Source of the DNA: Natronococcus sp. AD-5
GTDB lineage: Archaea; Halobacteriota; Halobacteria; Halobacteriales; Natrialbaceae
Direction: 5' to 3'
DNA: 64,000 bases
NCBI RefSeq assembly: GCF_030734285.1
Contig: NZ_CP132294.1
Coordinates: 868,001 to 932,000 of the forward strand
Both the position numbers and the translations under genes were made by a program. Position 1 is the first letter of the stretch, and each line of letters starts with the position of its first letter. The notes beneath the pieces were generated by a model, which had not been told where the DNA came from, made no database searches, and saw nothing but the letters and a program-made list of their open reading frames with translations. This document shows positions 16,794 to 25,197 of this stretch, piece by piece.

Positions 16794-16985
16794 TCACCGG
16801 TCGGACGGAACCGCGACGTACAGCACGTACAGCAGCGCGCCGAAGAACCCGAGAAGCACCGTGAGGAGACTCCACTGCCAGTACGTTCTCACGCCGCGCT
16901 TGCGAGCGTCGGCGCCCACGAGGGCCGCGATTCCGAGCCAGTTGAGGGCGGCGAGGGTGATCGCGTAAGACACCAATACGGACAT
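16794..16985 (-). CDS. Small two-helix membrane protein
   Basis: A 63-residue protein with two hydrophobic helices: VSYAITLAALNWLGIAALVGA and SLLTVLLGFFGALLYVLYVAV. They are joined by a short basic loop (DARKRGVRTYWQW). The DARKRG then W-x(4)-LLG pattern is seen in small archaeal and bacterial membrane proteins that resemble the PLDc_N or DUF-type two-helix family. There is no catalytic residue. ATG 16985 gives a natural start directly before the first helix. Confidence 0.65.
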   Translation of the reverse strand: MSVLVSYAITLAALNWLGIAALVGADARKRGVRTYWQWSLLTVLLGFFGALLYVLYVAVPSDR

Positions 16986-17137
16986 GATTCGGTACGGACA
17001 GATTCACCACCGGTACTTTATCGTGCCGTTCGGATCGGCCGCCGTCCCCGTCGCGGACTGAATCGATCGCGGAATCAGACGGTGGCAGCGCTATCACATC
17101 AGGAACGTTCTTCCCGCTCGCCGCCGCTGTCATCCGC

Positions 17138-18346
17138 ATGGTCGACTACCGTCCGATCCCGGACGAGCGGGAAGTCTTCCACGAGTACCGGAGCTACGCG
17201 TTCAGGCCGGAGGAGGGCGTCCCGCCGTACGATCCCGAGGAGCACGAGAATCCGAGAGCGACTCGCGGCGCTCGCCGCGGCGTCTACGCCGACGACGGCG
17301 ACGAGCGGCCGCGGACCGTCTGTCGGCACTACTGGCTCGAGGCCCGCGTCCGCGGCGACGCCCACCCGACCGCCGGGCTGGCGTCGGTCGCGACGCCGCC
17401 GGAGTACCGCCGGGACGGGTACGTCCGTCGACTGCTGAAACGCTCCCTCGCGGAGTACCGAGACCGCGGCGATCGGTTCTCGGTCCTGTGGCCGTTCCAG
17501 TATCGCTTCTACCGGACGTACGGCTGGGACACCGCGAACCGAATCGCAACCCACGCGTTCGAGCCGAGCGTGCTGTCGTTCGCGAGGGGAGCCGACGCCG
17601 GCGGCTCGTTCCGGCCGCTCGAGGCCGACGATTACGAGGACCTCGAGCCCGCCTACGGCGCCGCTTCCGAGGGCCTCGCGCTCGAGCGCGACGAGGAGTG
17701 GTGGCGCCACCGCGTCTTCGGGGGCCACGACGTCGACCCCTTCGTCTACGCCTACGATCGCGGCGGGGAGGTGGCCGGCTACCTCGTCTACCGGATCGAG
17801 GACGAGGGCGACGGCCGGACGCTGCGCGTCTCGGAACTGACCGCGGCCGATCGCGACGCCCTGCTGGCGCTGCTCGCGTTCTGCGCCGACCACGACTCGC
17901 AGGTCGGGCGGATCGAACTCCGGGTCTCCCGGACGGTTCCGATCCGGGACCTCGCGATGGACCCCGACGAGATCGAGACGACGGTCGTAGACGGTCCGAT
18001 GGTCCGTCTCGTCGACGTCGCGGAGACGCTCCCGGCGCTGTCGCTGCCCGACGCGAGTGCCGCGCTGACGCTCGCGGTCGAGGACCCGCTGGTCGACTGG
18101 AACGACGGCGCGTTCGCGCTCGAGGCCGCGAACGGACGACTCACCTGCGATCGGCTGGGCGGGGCTTCGGAGGCCGATCCCGACGCGACCCTCGAGATCG
18201 GCGCGCTCTCACGGCTCGCCGTCGGCGCGCGGTCTGCAACCGCCCTCGAGCGGACGGGTCGACTCGAGGCGGCGGATCCCGACGTCGTATCGACGCTCGA
18301 GTCCCTGTTCCCGGAGACGGACGTCTACTTCGGCGAGTACTTCTGA
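17138..18346 (+). CDS. Eis-like GNAT acetyltransferase with sterol-carrier-like C-terminus
   Basis: This 402-residue protein has the three-part Eis architecture. The first GNAT domain holds GLASVATPPEYRRDGYVRRL (about 88-107), where the V-x(3)-P-x-YR-x(2)-G-x(2)-R pattern is the acetyl-CoA-binding pyrophosphate loop. A second GNAT-like domain lies around residues 165-285. A C-terminal SCP2-like domain (about 300-402) contains a VYFGEYF end. Eis relatives acetylate amines on peptides, polyamines or aminoglycosides; the haloarchaeal substrate is unknown. It converges with the first FAD oxidoreductase gene with four bases between stops. Confidence 0.88.
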   Translation: MVDYRPIPDEREVFHEYRSYAFRPEEGVPPYDPEEHENPRATRGARRGVYADDGDERPRTVCRHYWLEARVRGDAHPTAGLASVATPPEYRRDGYVRRLLKRSLAEYRDRGDRFSVLWPFQYRFYRTYGWDTANRIATHAFEPSVLSFARGADAGGSFRPLEADDYEDLEPAYGAASEGLALERDEEWWRHRVFGGHDVDPFVYAYDRGGEVAGYLVYRIEDEGDGRTLRVSELTAADRDALLALLAFCADHDSQVGRIELRVSRTVPIRDLAMDPDEIETTVVDGPMVRLVDVAETLPALSLPDASAALTLAVEDPLVDWNDGAFALEAANGRLTCDRLGGASEADPDATLEIGALSRLAVGARSATALERTGRLEAADPDVVSTLESLFPETDVYFGEYF

Positions 18347-18350
18347 GCGA

Positions 18351-19523
18351 TCACACCACGTTCCGCTCGACCCGCTCGGTCCCGGTCTCGAACCGCTCGC
18401 TCGAGAGCGCCTCGATGTCGACCAGCGACGCCTCGCCGTCGACGGTCAGTTCGGCGACGATCCGACCGGTCGCCGGCGCGTGCTGAAAGCCGTGGCCGGA
18501 GAAGCCGGCGGCCGTGACGAGGCCGGGAACGGTCTCCTCGACGATCGCGTTGTCGTCCGGCGTGACGGCGTACAGGCCCGCCCAGCCGCGCTTGATCCGC
18601 GACTCCGGGCCGAAGTAGGTCGCCCACTCGGCGGCCGTCTCGAGGACCTCGGCGGCCCAGTCGAAGTCGATCCCCCGATCGTAGCCGTCCGGATCGCGGT
18701 CCGGATCCGCGCTCGTGAGGTGGCCCCCGACCAGCGCGTCGCCGTCTCGCTCGGGTCGGAAGTAGGTCCCCGTCTCGAGGTCGATCGTCAGCGGATCCGT
18801 TTCGGGCACCGGCTCCTCGGGACCGACGACGACCATCTGGCGTCGCTTCGGGGCGATCGGCAGCGAGACGCCGGCCATCTCCGCGACCCGCCGAGCCCAC
18901 GGTCCCGCGGCGTTGACGACGACGTCGGCCTCGAGTCGACCGTCCGGCGTTTCGACGCCCGTGACGCGTTCCTCGCCGCGGGCCCCTCCTCTTTGACCCT
19001 CTCGGAGCACGTCGGTGACGGGCGTCTGCGTCCGAACATCGACGCCCGTGTCGGCCGCCGCTCGCGCGTACGCCTGCAGCGCGAGGTGGGGATCGGCGAA
19101 GCCGTCGGTCGGGGAGTAGGTCGCCGCCGCGAATTTCTCCGGGTCGATCCCGGGGCAGCGCTCGCGGGCGGCGTCGGGATCGAGCACCTCGCTCGGGACG
19201 CCGCGCTCGTTTTGCATCTCGACCGCCCGCTCGAGGGCCGACGCGGTTTCCGGGGCGCGGGCGAGGAAGAGGTAGCCCGTCTTCCGGTAGTCGATGTCGG
19301 TCCCGAACCGCTCCTCGAACGTGTCCCAGACCTCCATGCTCGCGACGGAGAGGTCGACGTTGGTGGGCGTCGAGAACTGGGCCCGAATGCCGCCCGCGGC
19401 CCGTTCCGTGCTGCCGTTACCGATCGATCCCTTCTCGCAGACGACGACGTCGACCTCGCGCTCGGCCAGCGCGTAGGCGCTCGACAGTCCGACGATCCCA
19501 CCGCCGATAACGACGATACGCAT
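18351..19523 (-). CDS. FAD-dependent oxidoreductase (DadA/GlpA family), copy 1
   Basis: A 390-residue flavoenzyme starting MRIVVIGGGIVGLSSAYALA, the FAD-binding Rossmann loop, followed by the acidic ribose-binding strand end VVCEKGSIG. The middle contains VVNAAGPWARRVAEMAG, the second FAD-contact motif. The C-terminus has GLVTAAGFSGHGFQHAPATG, the closing FAD-binding segment. Relatives oxidise D-amino acids, sarcosine, glycine or hydroxyproline. A second family member lies just upstream (19605-20696) with a strikingly similar promoter, so the pair seems to be an old duplication under common control. Substrate is not determined. Confidence 0.9.
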   Translation of the reverse strand: MRIVVIGGGIVGLSSAYALAEREVDVVVCEKGSIGNGSTERAAGGIRAQFSTPTNVDLSVASMEVWDTFEERFGTDIDYRKTGYLFLARAPETASALERAVEMQNERGVPSEVLDPDAARERCPGIDPEKFAAATYSPTDGFADPHLALQAYARAAADTGVDVRTQTPVTDVLREGQRGGARGEERVTGVETPDGRLEADVVVNAAGPWARRVAEMAGVSLPIAPKRRQMVVVGPEEPVPETDPLTIDLETGTYFRPERDGDALVGGHLTSADPDRDPDGYDRGIDFDWAAEVLETAAEWATYFGPESRIKRGWAGLYAVTPDDNAIVEETVPGLVTAAGFSGHGFQHAPATGRIVAELTVDGEASLVDIEALSSERFETGTERVERNVV

Positions 19524-19566
19524 ACGGGTTTCGTTGGCACGTGTGAGGATAAGCGTTCGTTCCGGC
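19524..19566 (-). promoter_or_regulatory. Promoter of FAD oxidoreductase copy 1
   Basis: On the minus strand CGAACGCTTATCCTC lies 25-35 bases before the ATG, the normal TATA/BRE distance for a leaderless haloarchaeal gene. About four-fifths of the 42 bases upstream of the start are identical to those upstream of the second FAD oxidoreductase gene. Confidence 0.55.
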
Positions 19567-19604
19567 TGCAGTGACTGTCACGCGACGAGTCCGATCCGAT
19601 CGTC

Positions 19605-20696
19605 TCAGAACCGGGCCGGCGAGAGGCGGCTGCGGACCTCGGGATCGACCTCGTCCGCGAGTATTTCGCGGACGACGTCGGCGACGGCCGGCGCGAGGGT
19701 GATCCCCTTCCCCGTCATCCCGACCGCGACGAAGTAGCCGTCGACGGCCGTCTCGCCGACGATCGGCCGCCCGTCCGGCGTGACGGTCCGGTAGCCGACC
19801 CACTCGTCGACGACCGACGCCCCCTCGAGCGCGGGAACGGCGGTCTCGAGGTCCGTCGCCGACTCTACGAAGCCGTCCGGCAGGGAGCGGTCCCGCAGGT
19901 CGTAGCGCTGCCCCTCGGCGTAATCGGTCTGATACGCGCCGATCCACGCCCCCGTTTCGCCGGCGGGGCGAACGTACCGCTTCGACTCGAAGATCGCCGT
20001 CGGGCACTCGAGCGGTTCGCGACACTCGAGCGCTAGCATCGGACCTCGCGTATGACAGAGCGGCAGCGAGACGCCGACCCGCTTGTTCAGCTCCGGCGCC
20101 CACGGGCCGGTCGCGTTGACGACGCGGTCGGCATCGAGGCGGCCCTCGTCGGTGTCGACCGCCGAGACGGCGCCCGATCGCGTCTCCACGTCGGTCACAC
20201 CGATGCCCGTTCGGACGTCGACTCCCGCATTCCGGGCTCGGTCGGCGAACCAGTTCGCGACCGCCGTCGGGTCACAGATGCGGTCGTCCGGCGTGTAGAG
20301 CCCGCCTTCGACGCCGTCGGGTTCGATGCCGAAGTCGGCGAGTTCCGTCGGCTCGAGGTACGACGCGTCGGTCCCGTGCTCGCGGAGGGTCGTCGCGGAC
20401 TCCTCGAGTCGGTCGGCGAAGGCCGCCGTCTCGGCGACGTAGACGATCCCGATCCGCTCGGCCTCGAGGTCGCCGTTTTCGAACAGGTCGCGGTAGGCCT
20501 CGTGTGCGCGGTCTCGAAAGCGCAGGTCGAACGGCGCCGGATCGACGGCGGTCCGCATCAGGAGGCCGGCGGAGGCGGCCGTCGTCTCCTCGCCGATTCG
20601 GGAGCGCTCGAGCAGGGTCACGTCGTGGTCGGTCGAGCCGAGTCGCGACGCGACGGCCGTGCCGACGATGCCGCCGCCGATGACGACGATTCGCAT
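19605..20696 (-). CDS. FAD-dependent oxidoreductase (DadA/GlpA family), copy 2
   Basis: A 363-residue flavoenzyme. It starts MRIVVIGGGIVGTAVASRLG (Rossmann FAD loop) and then VTLLERSRIGEETTAASAGL, where the TAASAG turn contacts the flavin. VVNATGPWAPELNKRVG is the second FAD motif, and FVAVGMTGKGITLAPAVADV closes the site. It shares the fold and length of copy 1 but differs in sequence along most of its length. Likely substrates are D-amino acids or N-methylated or cyclic amines. The ornithine-cyclodeaminase-family gene 1.5 kb away could handle an imine product such as pyrroline-2-carboxylate, but this link is an inference. Confidence 0.9.
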   Translation of the reverse strand: MRIVVIGGGIVGTAVASRLGSTDHDVTLLERSRIGEETTAASAGLLMRTAVDPAPFDLRFRDRAHEAYRDLFENGDLEAERIGIVYVAETAAFADRLEESATTLREHGTDASYLEPTELADFGIEPDGVEGGLYTPDDRICDPTAVANWFADRARNAGVDVRTGIGVTDVETRSGAVSAVDTDEGRLDADRVVNATGPWAPELNKRVGVSLPLCHTRGPMLALECREPLECPTAIFESKRYVRPAGETGAWIGAYQTDYAEGQRYDLRDRSLPDGFVESATDLETAVPALEGASVVDEWVGYRTVTPDGRPIVGETAVDGYFVAVGMTGKGITLAPAVADVVREILADEVDPEVRSRLSPARF

Positions 20697-20740
20697 ACGA
20701 GTGTCGTTGACGCGAGCGAGAATAAGCGTTCGCTCCCGGC
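20697..20740 (-). promoter_or_regulatory. Promoter of FAD oxidoreductase copy 2
   Basis: CGAACGCTTATTCTC on the minus strand lies 25-35 bases before the ATG at 20696. It matches the copy 1 promoter almost base for base, including the stretch between TATA and ATG. Confidence 0.55.
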
Positions 20741-20800
20741 GTCGCACGGCCGATCGATCCGTCGCTCGGAGCACCGGTCGCGGCGATCTCCGCCGTCGGT

Positions 20801-22015
20801 TCAGTCGAGGCCGAGCGCGGCGGCGACGTCGAGGAGACCGTTGCCCTGTTCGGTGGCGGCGAGGCCGATGTCCTCGGCGGTCTCGTTCAGCCGCTGGCGA
20901 GCCTCCTCGTTCGTGTATCCGTCCTCCATCAGCTGGGCGGCGGCGCCGCTGACGTGCGGACAGGCCATCGACGTGCCATTCCACCGATCGTAGTCGTCGC
21001 CGGGTACCGACGAGAGGACGTCCGCGCCCGGCGCGGCGAGTTCGACCTCTTCCCCGCGCGAGGAGAAGTCGGCGATGTCGTCGTTTTCGGTGGTCGCGCT
21101 CACGGCGATGCACTCCCCGTAGGCCGCCGGGTACGAGACGGTGTCCTCGTCGGGCCCGTCGTTACCCGCGGCGGCGACGAGGAGCGTCCCCTCCGACTGG
21201 GCGTACTCGCACGCGTCTTTGAGCGTCTCGGAGCTTCCGCCGCCGAGACTGAGGCTGCCGACGTCGATCCCCTGGTCGGCGGTCCACTCGATGCCGGCGG
21301 CGACGTCGGACATCGAGCCAGAACCGCGCGAATCCAGCACCTTCACCGCGTACAGGTCGGCTTCGGTGGAGACGCCGACGACGCCGATATCGTTATCCAG
21401 CCCGTTCGCCGTTCCGGCGCAGTGCGTGCCGTGGCCGTGATCGTCGTCCCAGTCCGCCGCGCACCGGCCGCCTCTGCACGAGACGAACGCCTTTCCGCCG
21501 GTCACCTCGAGCGTCTCGTGCTCCGGATCGATCCCCGTGTCAATGATCGAAACGCTCGAGCCGCCGCCGGTCTCGCCGTCGTGGTGGGCGATGTCGGCAT
21601 CTACGCGGTCGATCCCCCACGGGAGTACCTGTTCTTCGGTCGGATCGCCGCCGTCCTCGTCGGTCGAGTGGTCGATCGCGCGCACCTCGCCGTCTTCCTC
21701 GACGTATCGAACGTCGTTTCGCCGTCGGAGGTTCTCCCGCGCTCGTTCGGAGAACTTGCCGGCGACCGCCCAGCCGATGTCGCCGAAATGGAGGACGTGG
21801 CGGACCGAATCCGCCCGTCGACGGGCCTCGTCGCGACCTTCTCGATTGGCCGTCCCGACGATGTACGGTTCGGAGTCCGATCCTTCATCGCCGGCGGCCG
21901 TACCCACGGCACCGATCGTCCCGGCGGCCCCGACTACCTGGAGCACCCGGCGTCGAGGAACGTCCCGGCTCTTCGTCGAAACGATCGATTTACCGTGAAT
22001 GTCATCCTCTGACAT
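20801..22015 (-). CDS. Halolysin-like subtilisin-family (S8) serine protease, Tat-exported
   Basis: A 404-residue pre-pro-protease. A Tat signal occurs at residues 21-45 (RRRVLQVVGAAGTIGAVGTA). An inhibitor-I9-like propeptide spans about 48-115 and ends near VRYVEEDGEVRA. The catalytic domain follows, with Asp159 (IIDTGID), His195 (DDHGHGTHCAG), oxyanion-hole Asn285 (AAAGNDG) and Ser349 (NGTSMACPH). No C-terminal extension of the classic halolysin type is present, so the enzyme ends with the catalytic domain. Six cysteines in the catalytic domain (for example C180, C185, C199) could form disulfides. It is secreted, probably folded before export. Confidence 0.95.
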   Translation of the reverse strand: MSEDDIHGKSIVSTKSRDVPRRRVLQVVGAAGTIGAVGTAAGDEGSDSEPYIVGTANREGRDEARRRADSVRHVLHFGDIGWAVAGKFSERARENLRRRNDVRYVEEDGEVRAIDHSTDEDGGDPTEEQVLPWGIDRVDADIAHHDGETGGGSSVSIIDTGIDPEHETLEVTGGKAFVSCRGGRCAADWDDDHGHGTHCAGTANGLDNDIGVVGVSTEADLYAVKVLDSRGSGSMSDVAAGIEWTADQGIDVGSLSLGGGSSETLKDACEYAQSEGTLLVAAAGNDGPDEDTVSYPAAYGECIAVSATTENDDIADFSSRGEEVELAAPGADVLSSVPGDDYDRWNGTSMACPHVSGAAAQLMEDGYTNEEARQRLNETAEDIGLAATEQGNGLLDVAAALGLD

Positions 22016-22030
22016 AAGTACACTTTCCCT

Positions 22031-22047
22031 TATTTATAATATAAAAG
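22031..22047 (-). promoter_or_regulatory. AT-rich TATA region of the protease gene
   Basis: An unusually AT-rich run (TATTTATAATATAAAAG on the plus strand) lies 16-32 bases before the protease ATG. It gives a strong TATA element for a leaderless transcript. The divergent ornithine-cyclodeaminase-family gene starts about 145 bases further on and has no comparably AT-rich element. Confidence 0.6.
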
Positions 22048-22191
22048 TTAGGTGAATTTTCACTGAGAGAATCGGCCGAGGACCGTTCTAACGCCTCATC
22101 CGGCGTCGCCGGGATCGAGCCGTTGGATCCGCGAGAGGCGTCCTCGAAGGCTCGACACAGACTGAAGTGTTCCCCCCGCGATGCTCGCGAC

Positions 22192-23178
22192 ATGGTGCGC
22201 ATACTCTCCGACGAGGACGTCGCGTCGGTGCTCGACCTCGAGGAACTCCTCCCCGTCGTGGCCGACGCCTTCGAGAAGCAGCACGCAGGGGCGGTCGAAC
22301 GACCGGAGCGGCCACACTACCCGATCGGGACGGGGCTCGATCCGGACGCGCCGACGGACCCGACCGGGACGGGCCTCTGCATGCCGGCCTACGTCCACGG
22401 CGCGTCCTACGCCGCCACGAAACTCGTCGCCGTCTGCGAGGACAACCCGGAGCGCGGCCTGCCGACCGTCGCCGCCCAGATCGCGCTCACCGACGCCGAA
22501 ACCGGTCAGCCCGTCGGCTACCTGGCGGGGAATCGGGTCACCAGCGCCCGAACCGGCTGTATCGGCGGCCTCGCCGCGCGCGAACTGGCGACGGACGGCC
22601 CGATCGACCTCGGCGTGATCGGCGCCGGGACGCAGGCTCGGTGGCAGACGCGAGCGATCGCCGCGGCGGTTGGCTCCGACCTCGAGTCGATCCGGGTCTA
22701 CTCGCCGAGCGATTCCCGCGTCGCCTGCGCCGACGAACTCGAGTCGGAACTCGACGCTCCGGCGGCGCCCGTCGAGAGCCCCCGCGAAGCGGTCTCCGAC
22801 GCGGCAGTCGTCGTCACGGCGACGACGAGCACCGAGCCGGTCTTCCCCGGCGACGCCCTCGAGGACGGAACGCTCGTCGTCGCGGTCGGCGCGTACACGC
22901 CGGAGATGCGCGAACTGGACGACGAAACCGTCGAGCGCGCGGATCGGATCGTCGCCGACGTCCCGTCGGAGGCGGCCGAAACCGGCGACCTTCGCACCCA
23001 CTCCGGCCGCGAGATCCGACCGCTCGGCGGCGTGCTCGCCGACGAATTCGGCCGCGAATCGGCGGACGAACGCATCGTGATGGCGAGCGTCGGAACGGCG
23101 GTGCTCGACGCCGCGGCGGCCGAGTTCGTCTACGACCGGGCCGCCGGAGAGGGAATCGGAACGAGCGTCGCGCTCTGA
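22192..23178 (+). CDS. Ornithine cyclodeaminase/mu-crystallin family NAD(P)-dependent enzyme
   Basis: A 328-residue protein of the OCD/mu-crystallin family. The N-terminus MVRILSDEDVASVLDLEELL forms the dimer domain. CMPAYVHGASYAATKLVAVC and RTGCIGGLAARELA are family-specific. LGVIGAGTQARWQTRAIAAA (about 143-162) is the Rossmann nucleotide loop. Members make proline from ornithine, or reduce cyclic imines such as pyrroline-2-carboxylate, or act as alanine dehydrogenase in archaea. The nearby flavin amine oxidoreductases suggest an imine-reductase role, but this is a guess. Start ATG 22192 fits the family N-terminus; longer frames do not. Confidence 0.9.
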   Translation: MVRILSDEDVASVLDLEELLPVVADAFEKQHAGAVERPERPHYPIGTGLDPDAPTDPTGTGLCMPAYVHGASYAATKLVAVCEDNPERGLPTVAAQIALTDAETGQPVGYLAGNRVTSARTGCIGGLAARELATDGPIDLGVIGAGTQARWQTRAIAAAVGSDLESIRVYSPSDSRVACADELESELDAPAAPVESPREAVSDAAVVVTATTSTEPVFPGDALEDGTLVVAVGAYTPEMRELDDETVERADRIVADVPSEAAETGDLRTHSGREIRPLGGVLADEFGRESADERIVMASVGTAVLDAAAAEFVYDRAAGEGIGTSVAL

Positions 23179-23310
23179 ACGCCCTGCGCGGCCACGACAC
23201 TCAAATAGTGCGTCCGTGAAGTATCCGTCTGAACCGATGATTGTAGCCGGAGTAGGGAGACGCTGCGCTCGTCGCGGCGATCGATCGCGACGAGAGCGGG
23301 GGGAGCAGCC

Positions 23311-25179
23311 GTGACGGGGCGGTCGGTCCCGCTCGTCGACCGCGTCACCGACGCCTTCTTCGCGCTCGACACCGACTTCCGGTTTACCTACCTCAACGAG
23401 CAAGCGGCGGCGCTGCTCGAGAGTTCGAGGTGCGAGCTGATCGGCCGAGTCGTCTGGGACGAGTTTCCGTACGCGGTCGAGACGCAGTTCCCCGACGGAT
23501 TTTACCGGGCGATGGACGAGCAGATGCCGGCGACGTTCGAGGTGTACCACGGTCGCCTCGAGACCTGGGTCGAGGTCCGGGCCTACCCCTCCGAAACCGG
23601 GCTCTCGGTCTACATGCTCGACGTCACCGAGCGAAAGGCCCAGGAGACGACGGTCGCCCAGCACGCCGCGGTCATCGAGGCCATCGACGACGGCGTCGTC
23701 ACGCTCGACCGAAACAGACGGATCGTCGCCGTCAACGGCGCGATGATCGCATTCCTCGGCGTCGGGCGGGACGAGTTGATCGGCGAGCACATCGAGGCCG
23801 TCACCGAACTCGCCGGGATCGACGACGAGGACACCCTCGAGATCGGTCGGGGGATCACCGACGTCGACGTGGGCAACGCCGATCAGCGCCGGCTCGAGGT
23901 CTCGTTCACCGACGGCGACGGAATCGATCGGGTCGGCGAATTCAGGATCGTTCCGATCCAAGACGAGACGGCCACCGTCGCGACCGTCGTCCGCGACGTC
24001 ACCGATCGCCGCGAGTACGAACGCGTCGTCACCTCGCTCCACGAGGTCACCCGGTGGCTCCTCGAGTCCGACGACCTCGAGGAGATCTGTGCCATCGCCG
24101 TCCACGCCGGCAGCGACCTGCTCGACCTGCCGATCAGCGGCGTCTGGCTGCTCGAGGAGGAGCGCGGCTACCTCGAACCGGTCGCGGGTACGGCGGGCGC
24201 CTACGAGGAGTTCGGCGGGCTCCCCCGGTTCAACCCCGGCGAAGGGCTCGTCTGGGACGTGTTCGAGTCCGGCGAGGTCGAGCGCTTCGACGACCTCCGG
24301 ACCGTCGACGAGCTGTACAATCCGGGCACGCCGATCCGGTCCGAGATCATCGCACCGATCGGGACCCACGGCGTGCTCATGACCGGCTCGTTCGAACCGC
24401 ACCAGTTCGACGAGACGGACGTCGACCTCCTCTCGACGCTCGTCGAGAACACCCGCGCCGCGCTCGATCGGGCCGACAGGGAGCGCGTCCTCCGCCGACG
24501 GACGAACCAGCTCGAGCAACAGACGAAACGCCTCGAGTCGATCGCGGAAGTCCTCTCGACCGACCTGAAACACCACCTCGAGACGATCGCGGACGCGCTC
24601 GAGGACGACGTCGACGAGGAGTGGGAGTTCCCCCTCGCCGCGGACTCGGTCGAGACGACGCTCGACAGGACCGAACACCTCGTCGACGACGTCCGGGAGT
24701 TCGCCCGCAACGCGTCGGACGTCGGGACGCGGACCCGAATCGACCTCGCCGACGCGATCGAGACGGCCCTCGAGACGTCCCGGCTCGAGGACGACGCGGT
24801 CGTGTTCGACGAGCGGGCGACGCTCCGGGCCGACAGCGAGCGGTTTTGCCACCTCCTCGAATCCGCGTTCGACAACGTCGCGGCCCGCGCCGGCGACGAC
24901 GACGTGACGGTCCGGATCGGACTTTTCGGCTTCGAGAACGACGATCGGCCGCGAGGATTCTTCGTGCTCGACGACGCGGCCGATATTTCGCCCGACGCAC
25001 GGGAACACGCGTTCGAACCGACCGTCGACGACCGCCCCGTCGTCGACGGGCTGGGACTCGCCGTCGTCAGGGCGATCGCTCAGGCGCACGACTGGACCCC
25101 TGCGATCGAAACCGACGATCGCGAGCGAACCCGGGTCGAAATCCGGAACGTGACGACGCTCGAGCGACGGGACCGATGA
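23311..25179 (+). CDS. PAS-PAS-GAF sensor protein with degenerate histidine-kinase module
   Basis: A 622-residue cytoplasmic sensor starting with GTG. PAS domain 1 is about 8-110 and PAS 2 about 120-235. A GAF domain (about 245-385) contains ICAIAVHAGSDLLDLPISGVW and RSEIIAPIGTHGVLMTG. The position of the dimerisation H-box reads VLSTDLKHHLETI (about 412-424), whereas active haloarchaeal kinases have SHDLRNPL; the phosphoacceptor His is replaced by Thr. The ATPase domain keeps an N-box Asn (AFDNVAARA) and GLGLAVVRAIA (G2), but the G1 box reads DDAADI in place of DxGxGI. It is probably a sensor or scaffold without normal autophosphorylation. It converges with the HalX regulator. Confidence 0.88.
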   Translation: MTGRSVPLVDRVTDAFFALDTDFRFTYLNEQAAALLESSRCELIGRVVWDEFPYAVETQFPDGFYRAMDEQMPATFEVYHGRLETWVEVRAYPSETGLSVYMLDVTERKAQETTVAQHAAVIEAIDDGVVTLDRNRRIVAVNGAMIAFLGVGRDELIGEHIEAVTELAGIDDEDTLEIGRGITDVDVGNADQRRLEVSFTDGDGIDRVGEFRIVPIQDETATVATVVRDVTDRREYERVVTSLHEVTRWLLESDDLEEICAIAVHAGSDLLDLPISGVWLLEEERGYLEPVAGTAGAYEEFGGLPRFNPGEGLVWDVFESGEVERFDDLRTVDELYNPGTPIRSEIIAPIGTHGVLMTGSFEPHQFDETDVDLLSTLVENTRAALDRADRERVLRRRTNQLEQQTKRLESIAEVLSTDLKHHLETIADALEDDVDEEWEFPLAADSVETTLDRTEHLVDDVREFARNASDVGTRTRIDLADAIETALETSRLEDDAVVFDERATLRADSERFCHLLESAFDNVAARAGDDDVTVRIGLFGFENDDRPRGFFVLDDAADISPDAREHAFEPTVDDRPVVDGLGLAVVRAIAQAHDWTPAIETDDRERTRVEIRNVTTLERRDR

Positions 25180-25197
25180 CGACCGACCGGGAGCGGT

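Noticed and set aside
22096-25089. A 997-residue open frame antisense to the OCD and sensor genes
   Set aside because: It is the complement of two genes with recognisable domains, has no family features and is rich in Arg/Asp/Gly as expected for a GC-rich shadow frame.
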